The notes below the pieces were generated by a model. The model ran no database searches. It was not told where the DNA came from and was given only the letters and a program-made list of their open reading frames with translations. A program made the position numbers and the translations under genes. Below are positions 1 through 11,185 of a DNA stretch of 64,000 nucleotides, piece by piece (the first letter of the stretch is position 1; every line of letters begins with the position of its first letter). Source of the DNA: Xiphydria camelus. Lineage: Eukaryota; Arthropoda; Insecta; Hymenoptera; Xiphydriidae. The stretch spans positions 3,730,001 to 3,794,000 of the forward strand of contig OY783192.1 of the NCBI GenBank assembly GCA_963678675.1, read 5' to 3'.

Positions 1-737
1 GGAGGGCTTCGAGCGACGCGCAAATTGGACCAATTGAGCATCTCGCGGTTGTAATTAGCGGGGGAGTAATAATTTTGTAGGAGTCGTGCGAATTCGTATA
101 TCGGTGAATGCGAATGGTGCATACGATTGGAATCGTTTGCTCGCATTAAATCCTGTCATTTTATCGCGTTACCGAAGAGTTGTACATATACCGATACGGA
201 GAAAAAGGATTAGTAAAAAAAAAAGGGACTGTTCATTTCACATATTACGTCACAGAATGAGGAGAGAAAAGGGGTCACGAAAGTGCGACACAATGTGACA
301 TGAGGGAGGGGAGGAGGGGCTTATGTTTATGAGATAACAAGTTTTAGATAAAACGATATAATACTGCTAAAAAAAAATTGCAATTTTCATGAGAAACATT
401 CTTTTATAAACTGCAGTAGTTCATTATTTCTCAAGGTTCTAATATTTTAGTCGCTACAAAGCTATTTTCAAATAAATTAGTATATTATTGATACTTAATA
501 TCTTGTTTTACTTGCCCGTATGATCACAGAAAAATGGAAGTAGAGATCAGGTAGAATAATTCAAGCAAATGCGAAATATTAGACATTTTTTAAAAATATA
601 GATAGTCACATGCCAACATATTCGTACAACGTTACAGAAGGGGAGTGGGGGGATTAAATTTTTAACAAATTGTGACTAAGAAGGAGGGGAGTGTCGAAAA
701 AGTCCGAAAATTGTGTGACGTAAAACGTGAACGGCCC
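1..737. other. AT-rich non-coding stretch
   Basis: I see no gene here. Two G-rich patches (about 275-320 and 640-735) share an arrangement of GTGAC-type words and GGAGGGGAG runs, and the second ends in CGTGAACGGCCCC. This resembles old transposon debris, but I cannot place it in a family. The small ORFs are not convincing. Confidence 0.4.
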
Positions 738-1012
738 CAAAAATCATGAGAAAATTCCTGAATTTTTACAGTTATCCCGGCAACAAGTCTCCTCCAGGTG
801 AAATATTGAAGTTTTTAGTAAACTACAGCGTACTCTTTACAGTTCGTAATAGTATAAACATCAGTTTATACGGTAAAATCTACCAATCTTCCGTTAATAC
901 GTGTTGGGTGTTTACGAGTTTATACTGCAACGGCCTGTAAAAAATACGCTGTGTCCGTTAAAAAATAAACGTATCACCTCGAGGAGCCCTGTTACTGGGA
1001 TTCGCTCTAAAA
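738..1012 (+). mobile_element. MITE family O, copy 1
   Basis: The ends are inverted: a left block with CAGTTATCCCGGCAACAAG and AGGTGAAATATTGAA, and a right block with TCACCTCGAGGAGCCC and TGTTACTGGGAT. A second, shorter copy lies at 47057-47240 with the same two ends. There is no coding capacity. The 64-codon ORF inside is an accident of the repeat. Confidence 0.65.
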
Positions 1013-1690
1013 ATAACTAATCCTTTTTCTCCGTGCACCGGGTACCCGCGCCGCGTATTAATTCAGCCGCATAAGTACCGTCGTGGCGGCAGTGCGCATG
1101 CAAAATTCTCATGCGACGACTCCTCGCAATTATAAATAGGCGGCACGCGCGCGACCGGTAATAAAATTCGTGCGGACCGGAGCATTAATAACGCATCAAT
1201 TTAAGCAACGAGCGAAAGCTGCGGTCGCTGCAGTTATGGGATATTACGTATAGGAGAAACTCGATGCGCGCGTGGTAAGAATATATATTTTGGCGCGAAA
1301 ATTCGGAGCGAAATTCATTTTTCTCGCGGCGGCGACAAACAAGCGTACGAGTATAAGAGGAAAAGCGGGGCGAGTATCCAGAGAACTTCCGACGCGCCGC
1401 GACGGATATTTTTCGCGGGCGATAGAAAAACGAGGAGCACTCTCGCGCGGGGTCGCTTACAAATGAGCGACAGAGTCTCGCTGACGCGGGAACTGAGACG
1501 GCACATTCATCATCCCCCTTCGGGGTGGTCCTCCACCTCTGCCGGAGCATAATAATCAATTACGATACACGACGCGTCAGTCGAATCCTTCGGCGTCTTC
1601 CGAAGCCCTCCGCGCGCGAGCGCGCGCGGGCTTTGATTCGATATTTTTAATTCCTCCGTTCGCCGTCATCTTATATTCGGGGAGACGTAT
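1013..1690. other. CpG-rich single-copy block
   Basis: GC- and CpG-rich DNA between two repeats. It contains an alternating CG run (about 1610-1630). ORFs run on both strands (1185-1559 minus, 1272-1466 plus) and are mutually overlapping and arginine-rich, so I do not call them genes. Confidence 0.4.
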
Positions 1691-1699
1691 ATATATAAC

Positions 1700-1964
1700 C
1701 ACTGAGAAATATAACTTGGTCAATTCAACCAAAATCCTGAATGCGGTGACCGAATCATTTGGTGAAATATGAATCCTCCATCTGTGTGTTTGGTTAAACT
1801 GACCGCTTCTTCATTAGAATAGCTAAACGTTCGGTTGGAATAACTTGACATTTGGTTAGAATAATTTGATATTTGATTCAACTGATCAGTATCTTAGTTA
1901 GAATAACTAAACACGTTTAACTAGATGCGTTTTTTTCATTTTAACCTAATTATTTTTCTCAGTA
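1700..1964 (+). mobile_element. MITE family A, copy A1
   Basis: The ends are CACTGAGAAATATAAC and TTATTTTTCTCAGT. The interior holds repeated words of the type GGTTAGAATAACTAAAC. It matches seven other loci in this window at about 265 bp. There is no coding capacity. Non-autonomous DNA transposon; the TA flanks of sister copies suggest Tc1/mariner-like mobilisation. Confidence 0.85.
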
Positions 1965-1976
1965 AGTATACAGGAA

Positions 1977-2428
1977 CACCGAAAAAAAAATTGTTGTGTT
2001 TGCAACCGCACCGTGTAGTCAAAGAATTTATAGTCAATCTAACTGAATTTTGCTTATCGTGACTAAATGGAGGTCGATGAAACTGAGTTAATGTGGTAGA
2101 TCCGACTGCACGGCATAGTTGACTTGTTCAGTTGACTTAACTACCAATGCATGCAGTTGCCTTAAATGTTTAGAAATTGAAACGACAATTGGGCAATTGA
2201 ATTAACAATATTATTCATTTAATTATCAATCCAATGCTCCAATAAGGTCATCCAAGTTCCTGAACAAATTATCTCAACGACCGATGAGGTTCATGGAAAA
2301 CCGTCATCCAACTGCGACGTGCAGTTGGGACAACTTTGCGTTCATGTTCCGCGTATTTATTATAATATCGCGGTGTAGTTGGCTTAACCGATATTCACAG
2401 TTGAGTCAAAGGATACTTTTTCTCCGCG
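1977..2428 (+). mobile_element. MITE family D, copy 1
   Basis: A roughly 450-bp repeat beginning CACCGAAAAA and ending GGATACTTTTTCTCCGCG. It matches 8694-9136 and 55285-55725 along its whole length, including shared words such as TTGCAACCGCACCGTG and ACGACCGATGAGGTTCATG. It lies 12 bp downstream of A1. The 245-codon ORF starting at 2284 crosses the end of this repeat and is therefore not a gene. Confidence 0.8.
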
Positions 2429-3091
2429 TACAATATACCTCGCATCTTTCATCGGTTAATCTAATCTCCCGCATGCTCCGCACCGAGCCAGTCTCCGAGA
2501 AGCAATATCCAAGGGGTCCAACGAAGTTTCCTCCGCGCGAGATAGTCGAGCGGCGAGTTTCCTCCGATGAAGCGAACCGCTCCCTTTTGTGTCGGCGTTT
2601 ACATGGCAAGCAAATGGTCGCAGTCGGCAAGAATGTGCGAAAGAGCGTATATATATATATATATATAACTATATACCTAGAGAGAGAGAGAGAAGTTACC
2701 TGCGCGCGTCGAGTTTCTAGGTACAACAAACAGTTACCGCTATTGGTAGTTCACCTTGTCTATTCTCGCGAGTTGGCGTCTCAATCATCCCCTCAGAAGT
2801 GCTTCCGGTGCATGAATGAAGCACCGGGAGCAGTTCCCTTCTGTGCGCGAGGAGCCCCCGATCCCGCGAGGGAACGCGCAGCCAATTCGGACGCCCACTT
2901 GCCTCGAGTGTTGCCGAGCCGCCGCGGTAAGTGGTATTCGCGGTGGCGAAAGGAAATTGCAAGTGTCGACTGTATACGGCTTTCGGAGCGTCTCGCGACG
3001 CGAGGAGGAGAAATAGTATAATTTAGACATTTTCAATCGCGCGGATGAGTAAATTCTCGCTGAGGCAGTCTCGTCCTCTCGCTTGATACCA
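2429..3091. other. CpG-rich block with TA/AG microsatellites
   Basis: Single-copy GC-rich DNA. A (TA)n run (about 2648-2667) is followed by (AG)n (about 2680-2693). Overlapping ORFs on both strands look like a composition effect. Confidence 0.4.
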
Positions 3092-3520
3092 CACTGAGAA
3101 AAATAACTGATCCATTTAACCAAAATTTTGGAGACGATGACCAAACTGTTTGGTGAAATACGGATCCTCTCTCTCCGCTTGTTTGGTTAAACTGACCAGA
3201 GTGCTTTCTTTAAAATAACAAAATGCGTTTAACTACAATGAGAAAAATAATCAGGTTAAAATGACAAAACGCATCTAGTTAAACGCGTTTAGTTATTCTA
3301 ATCAAAACACTGGTCAGTTGAACCAGATATTTATTTATTCTAATCAAATTTTTAGTTATTCTAACCAAAAAATGGTCAGTTTAACCAAACAAATGGGGCA
3401 CCCATGTTTCACCAAACAATTCGGTCATCTTCTCCAAGATTTTGGTTAAATCGATCAAATTATTTTTCTCAGTGTAGATGCGTTTTGTCATTTTAAAACG
3501 TAATTATTTTTCTCCCTGTG
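3092..3520 (+). mobile_element. MITE family A, copy A2a, split by a second A
   Basis: It starts CACTGAGAAAAATAAC at 3092. The sequence runs normally to GTTTAAC at about 3233, then resumes at 3475 with TAGATGCGTTTTG and ends TTATTTTTCTCCCTGTG. The gap is occupied exactly by copy A2b, so this copy is the older host. Confidence 0.85.
3236..3474 (-). mobile_element. MITE family A, copy A2b, nested in A2a
   Basis: Full-length inverted copy with ends CAATGAGAAAAATAAT and TTATTTTTCTCAGTG. It is flanked on both sides by TA (3234-3235 and 3475-3476), the expected target duplication. It sits within the conserved GTTTAACTAGATGCG word of A2a. Confidence 0.88.
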
Positions 3521-5331
3521 TGAATGAGGTATACCTCGGGATGTTTTCGGGAAACGCACACATCTACGATTATAGATACCTGTACGTCCGATATAATACA
3601 CGCGATCTTCTCGGCTCGACGGAGACCTTTCGCAGCGTGCAGTATATATTTCTCGAATATAATTCGACATTTTTGTCGAGTAGGGTACCGGGATGGGTAA
3701 TTTATGAGATTGCCCAGATGCGAGACTTCACCCGGTGACAAGTTGTAAACTGGAGGGTGGTGGCTTGTAGCTCGGGTCCTGTGATATATGTACTAGACAT
3801 AGGTGTACGGGGAGGCGACCGGAGCTATTTTGTCGGAGGAAAAGCTCGATGCAAAGGGCTTCTCTCTCTCTTCTCCCTCTCTCGCTCTCTCCCGCTTTTC
3901 CTGGCTCTTTTCGTCTCTTTTTCTCTTTCCTCTCTCTCCCTCCCCCTCACCGCGAAGTGTATTGAGACGCCGCGGATGACATGACGAGGGTCAGCCGTAT
4001 AACTGACCGTTAGGTAAAGAGAGAGAGAGGGAGAGGAAACTCCTCTTCTCCTGAGGGAAAAAATGAATAATAATACCCTCATTGTTGCGGACATGTTTTC
4101 AAAATGCGTTCCCCTTGTACGCCCTGACGACCCGGCACAAAGCGCCTCGAGTATTTGTTGCTGTTTGTACCCAATCTGCCGCGTGCTCCTCGGTCGCTGC
4201 TCTCTCTCCCTCCCTTCCCATCTCGCTTTTCGAAAATTCCGACAGTTATTAGCGTTATTAATGGCCGGCCATTGACGATTCATTTCCCTTTCAATCGGCT
4301 GACAGAAGCGGCAGTGGCGGGGTTGACCCGTGTTCGATTCTGTATTCTTCGAGAGGGTCGCGACGCGCAGTTGGTCCCTTCGCGGGGATGTTCTCCGTTC
4401 GCACTCCATTTCGGGGAGGTCTTTTTTCTCGTCCCTGTAGCAACTGAGCGAGATAGAGAGAATACACATGTATATATTCCTCCCGTATTTTATCCATCAT
4501 ACTTATTTCACATTTCGTTCGTTCCGCGCTAAATATCGTCCGGTAGTTTCGGTAGCTACACTTAAGTAGAACGCCGTTCGATGGACGGCTCCTCGGTTGC
4601 TGTTGACGTGCGAGCAAAGAGGAACATCGCTACACCCGCGAATGTGGCGACGCTGTCGAATCACTCGTCGTACCGAACGAAATTACCCACCCAATTATTT
4701 CCCGAGGCACACAATCGCGGCTTGTAGAAAGTGCAGCGGTAGCAGCAGCGGCCGCGCGCAGAGCCTGGGCACGGAGGATACGTAAGCCGCCAGCACGAGA
4801 GGCGGCAGGAGTCCAAAGCGGACCGGACAAAGGGCTCGTAAACGCGTTATTCCGCGCCAACGGATCTGTCAGAGCCGCTTCTCCCGCGTGCGTTACACGG
4901 AAAAGGCCCATCCCGGTTCGGTATCCACATCGACGTTCACATCCACGTTAAACGTCCGCGCGCTTACGGTGGCTATCTTCGTATCTCGCGTGTCTCCCTG
5001 TGAAGACGCGGACACCCCGACGACGAGGAAAAGAGGGGAGTCCCCCGCTCGCGGAGAGACGAACGTCAAAGAAGTAGCGCGGCCTCGGAGACGAGAACAA
5101 GAAAAGGATGAACCCGTCTTCTCGATCGTTCTCTCCCGCGTATATCTAATCGTTCTTTTTCCGCCCAGATCTCCCTCGTTGGGAAGCAACGACGTTTAGT
5201 TTCCACACGCTTACGGAATGCGGTGTATTGAAACGAAGCGTCGCGTAATCGTGGGCTCTCGGGGTTAAGTTGCGCATTTCATATACGGCGGGTCTTTTTA
5301 TTTTCACGCGTTGATAAAAAATAAAGTTAAA
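3521..5331. other. CpG-rich block with pyrimidine tract
   Basis: Single-copy DNA. A long TC-rich tract lies at about 3857-3947 and an AG-rich tract at 4017-4037. Overlapping sense/antisense ORFs (for example 3825-4469 minus against 4155-4532 plus) carry no recognisable domain. I see no supported exon. Confidence 0.4.
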
Positions 5332-5603
5332 CACCGAGAAAAATAATTTGGTCAATATCTAACGAAAATCCTGGAGACGATAACCAAACCGTTTATAGCA
5401 GGTGAAAATATGGATCCTCTCTCTCTATCTGTTTGGTTAGATTGACCAATTTTTTATAACTAAATGTTTAGTCGGAATAACTTAACATTTGGTTAAAATA
5501 ACTTGATATTTGGTTCAACTGACCAGTATTTTGGTTAGAATAACTAAACACGTTTAACTAGATGCGTTTTGTCATTTTCACCTAATTAATACTTTCCTCG
5601 GTG
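5332..5603 (+). mobile_element. MITE family A, copy A3
   Basis: Ends CACCGAGAAAAATAAT and a diverged right end TACTTTCCTCGGTG, with the interior colinear with A1. A short insertion reading ATAGCAGG interrupts the conserved word CGTTTGGTGAAATATGG at about 5393-5400. Confidence 0.82.
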
Positions 5604-5659
5604 AATCAATGCGGGAAAAAAAAATAAGTCGTAGAATTTATTTCCATATCAACGTAGCA

Positions 5660-5745
5660 TCAACTTCTATAAGTGTTATAATTTTTACTAAAATTGTAGT
5701 TATCGTAACAATAAATCGGCCTCGTCCCAATATTTACCACAAACC
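5660..5745 (+). mobile_element. Family E fragment (right half)
   Basis: It matches the right arm of the foldback at 55053-55220: TTTTTACTAAAATTG, GTTATCGTAACA, AAATCGGCCTCGTCCC and TTTACC follow in the same order. The left arm is missing. Non-coding. Confidence 0.6.
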
Positions 5746-5816
5746 TTGTAAAATGCTACGATCTACTACTTCTTTCCGTAAACCAAATATTGCCAACGGA
5801 CACTCCTTTAGTTGCC

Positions 5817-5878
5817 TCGAATGATATTTTTATCGAATTGATCGTCGCTTCGTCGATTCGATAAAAATATCATTCGAG
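5817..5878. repeat. Short perfect hairpin
   Basis: The arms at 5817-5838 and 5857-5878 are reverse complements (CTCGAATGATATTTTTATCG against its complement), with an 18-nt GC-rich loop. It is embedded in a region of GTTGACTC/GTTGGCAAC words, so it is probably a small foldback element. Confidence 0.6.
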
Positions 5879-5879
5879 T

Positions 5880-6847
5880 CAACTAAAAGAGAGAGTCAGT
5901 TGGCAACATTTGATTGATTCAACTGCATTTTTGTATCAGTGTTTCTTTGGTACGGTGCTCGCGAGAATTCTAATGCATATTGTAAGTTCGACCGTAATTG
6001 GTCAACGGCTGAATAAGACGAATAGGATGGTGACGACGTAAATATTTATTTCGCGCATTTTTATTCACTCCGACCTTTCCCGAACGCGAAGGTACGCGAC
6101 ATACTTATAGCAGGTGAAAAAGGGCAGATGCAGAAATAAAGAGATCACCGGAGAACGCGTGGAAGCGGAGAAATCGGAAAAACGGAGGGAAGTTCGCGCG
6201 CGCCGAGACGGTTGGGAAGTAAGGGAGCTCCCGGAGGATATAGACGGGCCGGTACAACAATGAAATCGACATATGTTCAGCGCGCGTATTATCCGTGTAA
6301 TCCGGACTGTCGGGACTAATCAGGTCGCGGGAAGAATTTTTGGCGAATGTGGAAATCCGTAACGTGCGCCCCTCTTTGCTCTCTCCTTCTCTTTTTCTCT
6401 CGGGTTATTACGTGGAAAAATGCACCGCGAGCGAGACCCTTCCCCGCGAGGGGGAAGAGAAGGGGCGGGGTTGCAAGGAGTACAGGGGTCTTAATAAAGG
6501 CACAATCGGCCGCGATCAAGGTGCGGCGCACAATGACATCGATGTGGTATTGTGGTCTGTAGGAACATTCCCATGAGAGGAGGGGGAGGTTTTGACATAA
6601 TTAGACTCGTATCGGAATGATCAGCCTGTGGGAATGCTTATACCTAGTCGCTCGCTCGCGGCGGCCCGGTCAGGTCCGTCGGAACGATCTTGATCTCCAT
6701 CCCCGACCGAATCGAGTTTTCTTCCCCGCGCGCGGCAGTTGTCTCCCCGCGCGCATCGTCGTCCGAATACGCGGCGAGACACCGCGTGCGTTTCTCGAAA
6801 ATCGCCCGATTAGATTAAGGATCCTGGTCCTAATTGTTGAAGACGCG
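5880..6847. other. CpG-rich single-copy block
   Basis: GC-rich DNA with three overlapping ORFs (6316-6531 minus; 6340-6576 and 6347-6562 plus) in all frames, the pattern of stop-poor CpG-rich sequence rather than of a gene. No repeat or motif recognised. Confidence 0.35.
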
Positions 6848-7490
6848 CCACGTTTCTCATACACCCTTACATGCAGAATCTATCTGGATGATGAATATCG
6901 GATATAGTGTTGGTGAGAATTTGGATCCATTCTCATTTCCAAATGAAAATGATTTTACTGACGAACTACACTGAGAAAAAGTCGTATACCATTCAATATT
7001 AAATCGACACTTGCGAATGCAGGAATGCAGAATTACTCGCTTTAACTAATAAATTTGTTTATAACGATTAACGGCTATTCGAAAGAAATAGGCTGCAGTC
7101 CGTTCAAGTCAATTATCAGTTCAAGTAACTTGATCCGCATTCCCCCATCCGATTTAGTCAAATCTACTATATTATTTTCTCAGCGAATAATGTTTCCGGT
7201 CAAGACCATCACATTGTTAATCGTGGTCTCCGTTCTTCACGATAAACTCTTCTAGTCCAGTAATTCATAATTTATTCATTCTGGGAGGTATCAGGAACTT
7301 TTCGTGAAGTTGTGCTTCGATTAAAGAAGCCTTTATTGACAAAACTACGACCACGTATAACAATTTGAAGGTCCCCGTCATCAGCGAAGCTATAAATCAT
7401 CAGCGAAACATAATTTATCCGGAAATGAGAATTGATCTAAATTATAGGACAAAATATGGCGACTTCCCTAGTGAATCGAACTGGGATGGA
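6848..7490 (+). mobile_element. MITE family G, copy 1, split by an H element
   Basis: Colinear with 44838-45212 on both sides of an insertion at 6969-7197. Shared words include TTACATGCAGAATCTATCTG, ACTGACGAACTA, then TGTTTCCGGTC and GGAAATGAGAATTGATC. Subterminal blocks GATCCATTCTCATTTCC and GGAAATGAGAATTGATC are inverted, so G is itself a TIR element. Part of the 284-codon ORF at 7365-8219 lies in it; that ORF is spurious. Confidence 0.8.
6969..7197 (+). mobile_element. MITE family H, copy 1, nested in G
   Basis: It starts CACTGAGAAAAAGTCG and ends TATTATTTTCTCAGCG. TA occurs at 6967-6968 and 7198-7199, matching the single TA in the empty G copy at 44838-45212. The interior shares GATTAACGGCTATT and GTAACTTGATCCGCATT with the other H copies. 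Confidence 0.85.
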
Positions 7491-8482
7491 ATCCTTAATC
7501 GAACAGGTGCGAGCTTAATGGGAACCGATCCACCGCTCGTCCACTTCGACCAGTTACGTAACTTTTCTCAGCCCGACTATACTCCCCCCTATCCGAGAGA
7601 GAGAAAGAGAGAGTGGGTCCTCGCGCGTCTCTCCTCGAGCGCGCGACTGACACCTTACACCTCGTGGCGCGCGGCCGGTGACTCGATAATTGGATGTGGT
7701 ACGCGGGGAGTACCCACCTACCTACTACACGCGCGCGCGAGTGGCTACAGGTATACAGCTCGACGGTGCGACGCAGAGGTACGGTCGCGGCGCTTCTGCT
7801 TCGCCCGATGGACCGTAATCCCGTCAGAGGTGTCACAGCTTATTCGGCCTTGTTATGAAAATGAGAATGTCGGTCAGCTTTCCAACAGAGGGAGAGAGAG
7901 AGAGAGAGAAAGAGACGCGGAGAGAGATTCCGCGCGCGGGATCACGCGGGCAGGTGTGCGGGTGGAATTGTTATTATTGTGCGAGAACGGTTCCGGAGTG
8001 GAGAGAACCTCTCGAGAGTCCCTTTCAAAACGCTGCGCCGCGCCGAATGCCGCGCGCCACCATCGCGTGGCTGCGCGCAAAGAGCGACCCGAAGAAAGGA
8101 TCCGGGAAGGAACGAGAGCTAGCCGCGGGCGAACCTCTCGAGAAATTAAACGAAAAACTCTCGCCGCGCCCGAGACAAATGGCAATAGCACGACTTTTCC
8201 TGTGTACGTTGCTCTCTAAATTGTACCGGGCGTATGCGAGCTGCGCGATAACGACTTTCGTCCTCATTTTTTATCATGGACCGGTATAGGAATTGTTGAC
8301 TTTCGCATGATGTTTTTCTTAATGATGGATAGGTGTGCAGTGAGAGGAAACTTCTTTGATTCGAATAGAGAAGCTTCTTTTAACAATATCCGTTAAATAA
8401 TTTGCTCGATTCGAACGAATCTCTTTATTCGATCGGTAGTGTCGCGAGATGTGTAAATTTTTTTTCCAAGATGAATTCTCTC
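7491..8482. other. CpG-rich block with AG microsatellite
   Basis: Single-copy DNA with (AG)n near 7574-7610 and 7887-7915. ORFs at 7365-8219, 7855-8289, 7874-8191 and 8025-8267 overlap on both strands and are arginine-rich. None has a recognisable domain. Confidence 0.35.
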
Positions 8483-9218
8483 TCTGCTTTAGGGGACAAA
8501 ATAAATCAGCGATTTTTACTGTTTTATCCTGCAGTGGCGTTGAGACTCGAACTCATTTTCAAGAATTTGCACAGAGAGGACATATTTTTATTTACCGTTT
8601 ACAGCTGTATAGATACTAGTTTAACCAGATATAATATTTGTTTGCACAGAAATGTCTATCGGTTCATCAGGAAAAATAACTACCTAATTATTGCACTGAA
8701 CAAAATTGTTATGTTTGCAACTGCACCGTGTGGTCAACGAATTTGTAGTCAATCTAACCGAATTTTGCTAAACATGACTAAATGAAGGTCGATGAAACTA
8801 AGTTAACGTGATAGATTCAATTGCACGGCATAATTGACTCGTTCAGTTGACTTAACTACTAATGCATTTACCTCAAATGTTTAGAAATTGAAACACCGGC
8901 TGGGTAATCGAATTGACTACATTATCCAGTTAATGATCAATCCAACATTTCGATAAGTTTATCTAAGTTCCTAAACAAAATATCTCAACTACCGATGAGA
9001 TTCACGGAAAACCATCATCCAACTGCGACGTGCAATTGGGACAACTTCACGTTTAAGTTCCGCATAGGTATTTAATGTCGCGGTGTAATTGGCATAACCG
9101 ATATTCAATTGAGCCAACGGATACTTTTTCTCAGTGTGTGTAATTCTTTAAGGCTTCCTGAGCGCGGAATCGTAGTTTACACTAGTCAAACTAATTCGTG
9201 CAATTCCTTTTTCTTCGT
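8483..9218 (+). mobile_element. MITE family F, copy 1, split by a D element
   Basis: The left part (CAGCGATTTTTACTGTTTTATC, broken here only by drift) matches 60370-60655. The right part (GCGGAATCGTAGTTTA, TTCGTGCAATTCCTTTTTC) continues the same element after the insertion at 8694-9136. Removing the insertion restores colinearity with copies 2 and 3. Confidence 0.78.
8694..9136 (+). mobile_element. MITE family D, copy 2, nested in F
   Basis: 443 bp from CACTGAACAAAATTG to GATACTTTTTCTCAGTG. It is colinear with D copy 1 and interrupts F between the words CTAATTATTG and TGTAATTCTT, which are adjacent in F copy 2. Non-coding. Confidence 0.85.
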
Positions 9219-9958
9219 GTCCGAATAGCGAGGGGAAAGCCGAAAAGGAACTCTTTTATTTTCTTTCCGGAGACATTCGTTCGCAGGGATCAGGAGTTTG
9301 AGAAAGACACAGTTTCACGCGACCTCTCTCCATATAAACTTATCGAGTGCACGCTCGATATACTTACTCGTAGTTGGGAATCGGGCGCAGGTCGTCGTGC
9401 ATTCGCGCGCGCACCGAACGGTGCTGTAGTACATCGGGGAGATCCCTTTGAACGCGTGCGCGCACCGGGAGCGTATATCGTACAATGAAGAACCGATGTA
9501 ATCTCCGGAAACGTTTAGGGGAAATTAGACCGACAGTTGCTCCTCTACCCACAGGCGCGGTGAGCACAGGCCGGGTCTCCTGCTTTCTCGTCGAACCCCG
9601 TCGATTTGTCAAAATATTTGTTTAGCGCGGATGACATTATTTTTTTTACGTCGTAGGGTCCGCGGAGAAAAAGGGAGAGCGTACCTTTTTTATTCTCTCC
9701 TCGCGGGTCTAATAACGATACGAGCTGCTTCGCGTTCGAGTTCCTCTCGATAAAGATTTGTAGTAATATCCACCGGGGAGACGGTTCATCAACAGTTGAT
9801 AAGTGTAATTTCAAAAACGGCGAAACAAATATTTCATTAAGACAAGAAAATATATGTTAATTATATTACAATGTTCATTTCATTCAAATAATTGGCTCGA
9901 GAGATTTAATCGTGCCGAATAAATTTCATAATAGTTAACGAATATTGATATGGTAAAC
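9219..9958. other. Single-copy DNA, CpG-rich then AT-rich
   Basis: 9219-9800 is GC-rich with opposing ORFs (9198-9488 plus, 9364-9612 minus). 9800-9958 is AT-rich. I see no gene, repeat or motif. Confidence 0.35.
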
Positions 9959-10094
9959 AAGTGGTGTCAATTTTTAACACAATTTCACCGGCATTGATCT
10001 GTATATACCACATCTGGTATCATTTAGTCTTATGGGATTGTTACTTAACACCAAAAGTGGTTTATATAGGCCCACACCGCAGAATTTTTTACTT
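9959..10094 (+). mobile_element. MITE family J, copy 1
   Basis: It shares TTAACACCAAAAGTGGTTTATATAGG-type sequence, CACACCGCAGAATT and TTTTTACT with 48226-48393, 25889-26030 and 30549-30640. The inverted words TTTTTAACAC and GTTACTTAACACC mark the two halves. Non-autonomous, non-coding. Confidence 0.7.
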
Positions 10095-11185
10095 AATCCA
10101 ATAAAGTGTTCATTTCGCGATATTTAAACAAACATTTTCCAGCTACAAATAAACTGTTACCTCGATGCCGTTCCACATGGCGGTATTTCATATATTTTTA
10201 AATTGCTCCATATTTTCCGTCATTATACCGATGTTTGCCCATTAAAGTGCCTCTTTTGCGCTGTCGTCTCTCGAGGTGCCATATGACAGTATTAGATTTA
10301 GATCGAGTGCTCGAAAAGCTATGCATTTTTTACGAATAGATTTGTGGGAGCGACAGGAATTCCCATTAATTGTTCATACATCGACAGAGCCGGAGAATCG
10401 AAGGAAAATGCATGGGAAAACGAATCGACGATATAGCGCGAATATAATAAAGGAACAACTGTTCGGCGCGGGAGCGATGGATTATTATTTCGCATCCGCT
10501 GGGACAAAGGCGCGAAGCAGTGTCGACGTCGACTTTTTGCCGCTCGCATAAAGACGACGACGACGCCTTGCGAGGCCGCGAGGAGTTTTTGCCACGGCGA
10601 GTGAAAGATGACGGGCCGCGCCGGTTCCCGCGTATCAAGAAAATGACTGTTTACCGACGTTCCACGCCAAACACAACCCCTTCGCGTTGCCCGCTCACCC
10701 TCCTGTTTCATTTTCCCCGGGGAATATTAATACTGCCCCGCGCGACAGTTGGAGCCTTGCCACCACCGCCAACCACCGTCGCGCCACCGACGACGCCCTA
10801 AAGGGCCGCTGCTTCGAAACTGCTAACGCGTTTACGCCAATTTCCTTACGAGCCCCCACCGCTAATTCGTTCCGAAGTTGCTCCTCGAAATTCTAGTTTG
10901 GAGGCGATGACGTTTTAATTGAATTGATGAAATGCACGAGTTTTGATAACGAGGCTATTGCGCGTTTGAAAATGAAGAAAGCAAGGTGAACGACCGATTT
11001 TCTTACGGGATTTCTTCATTCTCTCTTTCGAATGGACGTTCCAAAAACTTACAGCGAGATATGATGATTTTATTAGGAAGAAAGGCAATTTAAGAAAGTT
11101 TCAGGGAAAGAGTACGATAAGAGTTGGTCTTCTCGTAGAGCATTTCACATTCGAGAATAAAAAAGCCATACATTTTCTCGATACG
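10095..11185. other. Single-copy DNA
   Basis: An AT-rich flank (to about 10260), then a CpG-rich block (10260-10900) with overlapping ORFs on both strands, then AT-rich DNA. No supported exon. The 130-codon minus ORF at 10319-10711 overlaps two plus-strand ORFs. Confidence 0.35.

Noticed and set aside
2284..3021. 245-codon ORF
   Set aside because: It starts in a family D MITE and crosses TA and AG microsatellites.
3857..3947. Pyrimidine tract as a splice acceptor region of a long intron
   Set aside because: No downstream exon could be recognised; simple TC-rich repeat explains it.
5393..6120. Repeated word ATAGCAGGTGAAAA at 5393 and about 6107 as a target-site signal
   Set aside because: Only two occurrences, with no shared flanks or element ends; likely chance or a tiny insertion in copy A3.
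7365..8219. 284-codon ORF
   Set aside because: Its first part lies inside a family G MITE and the rest runs through AG-repeat and CpG-rich DNA; antisense ORFs are equally long.
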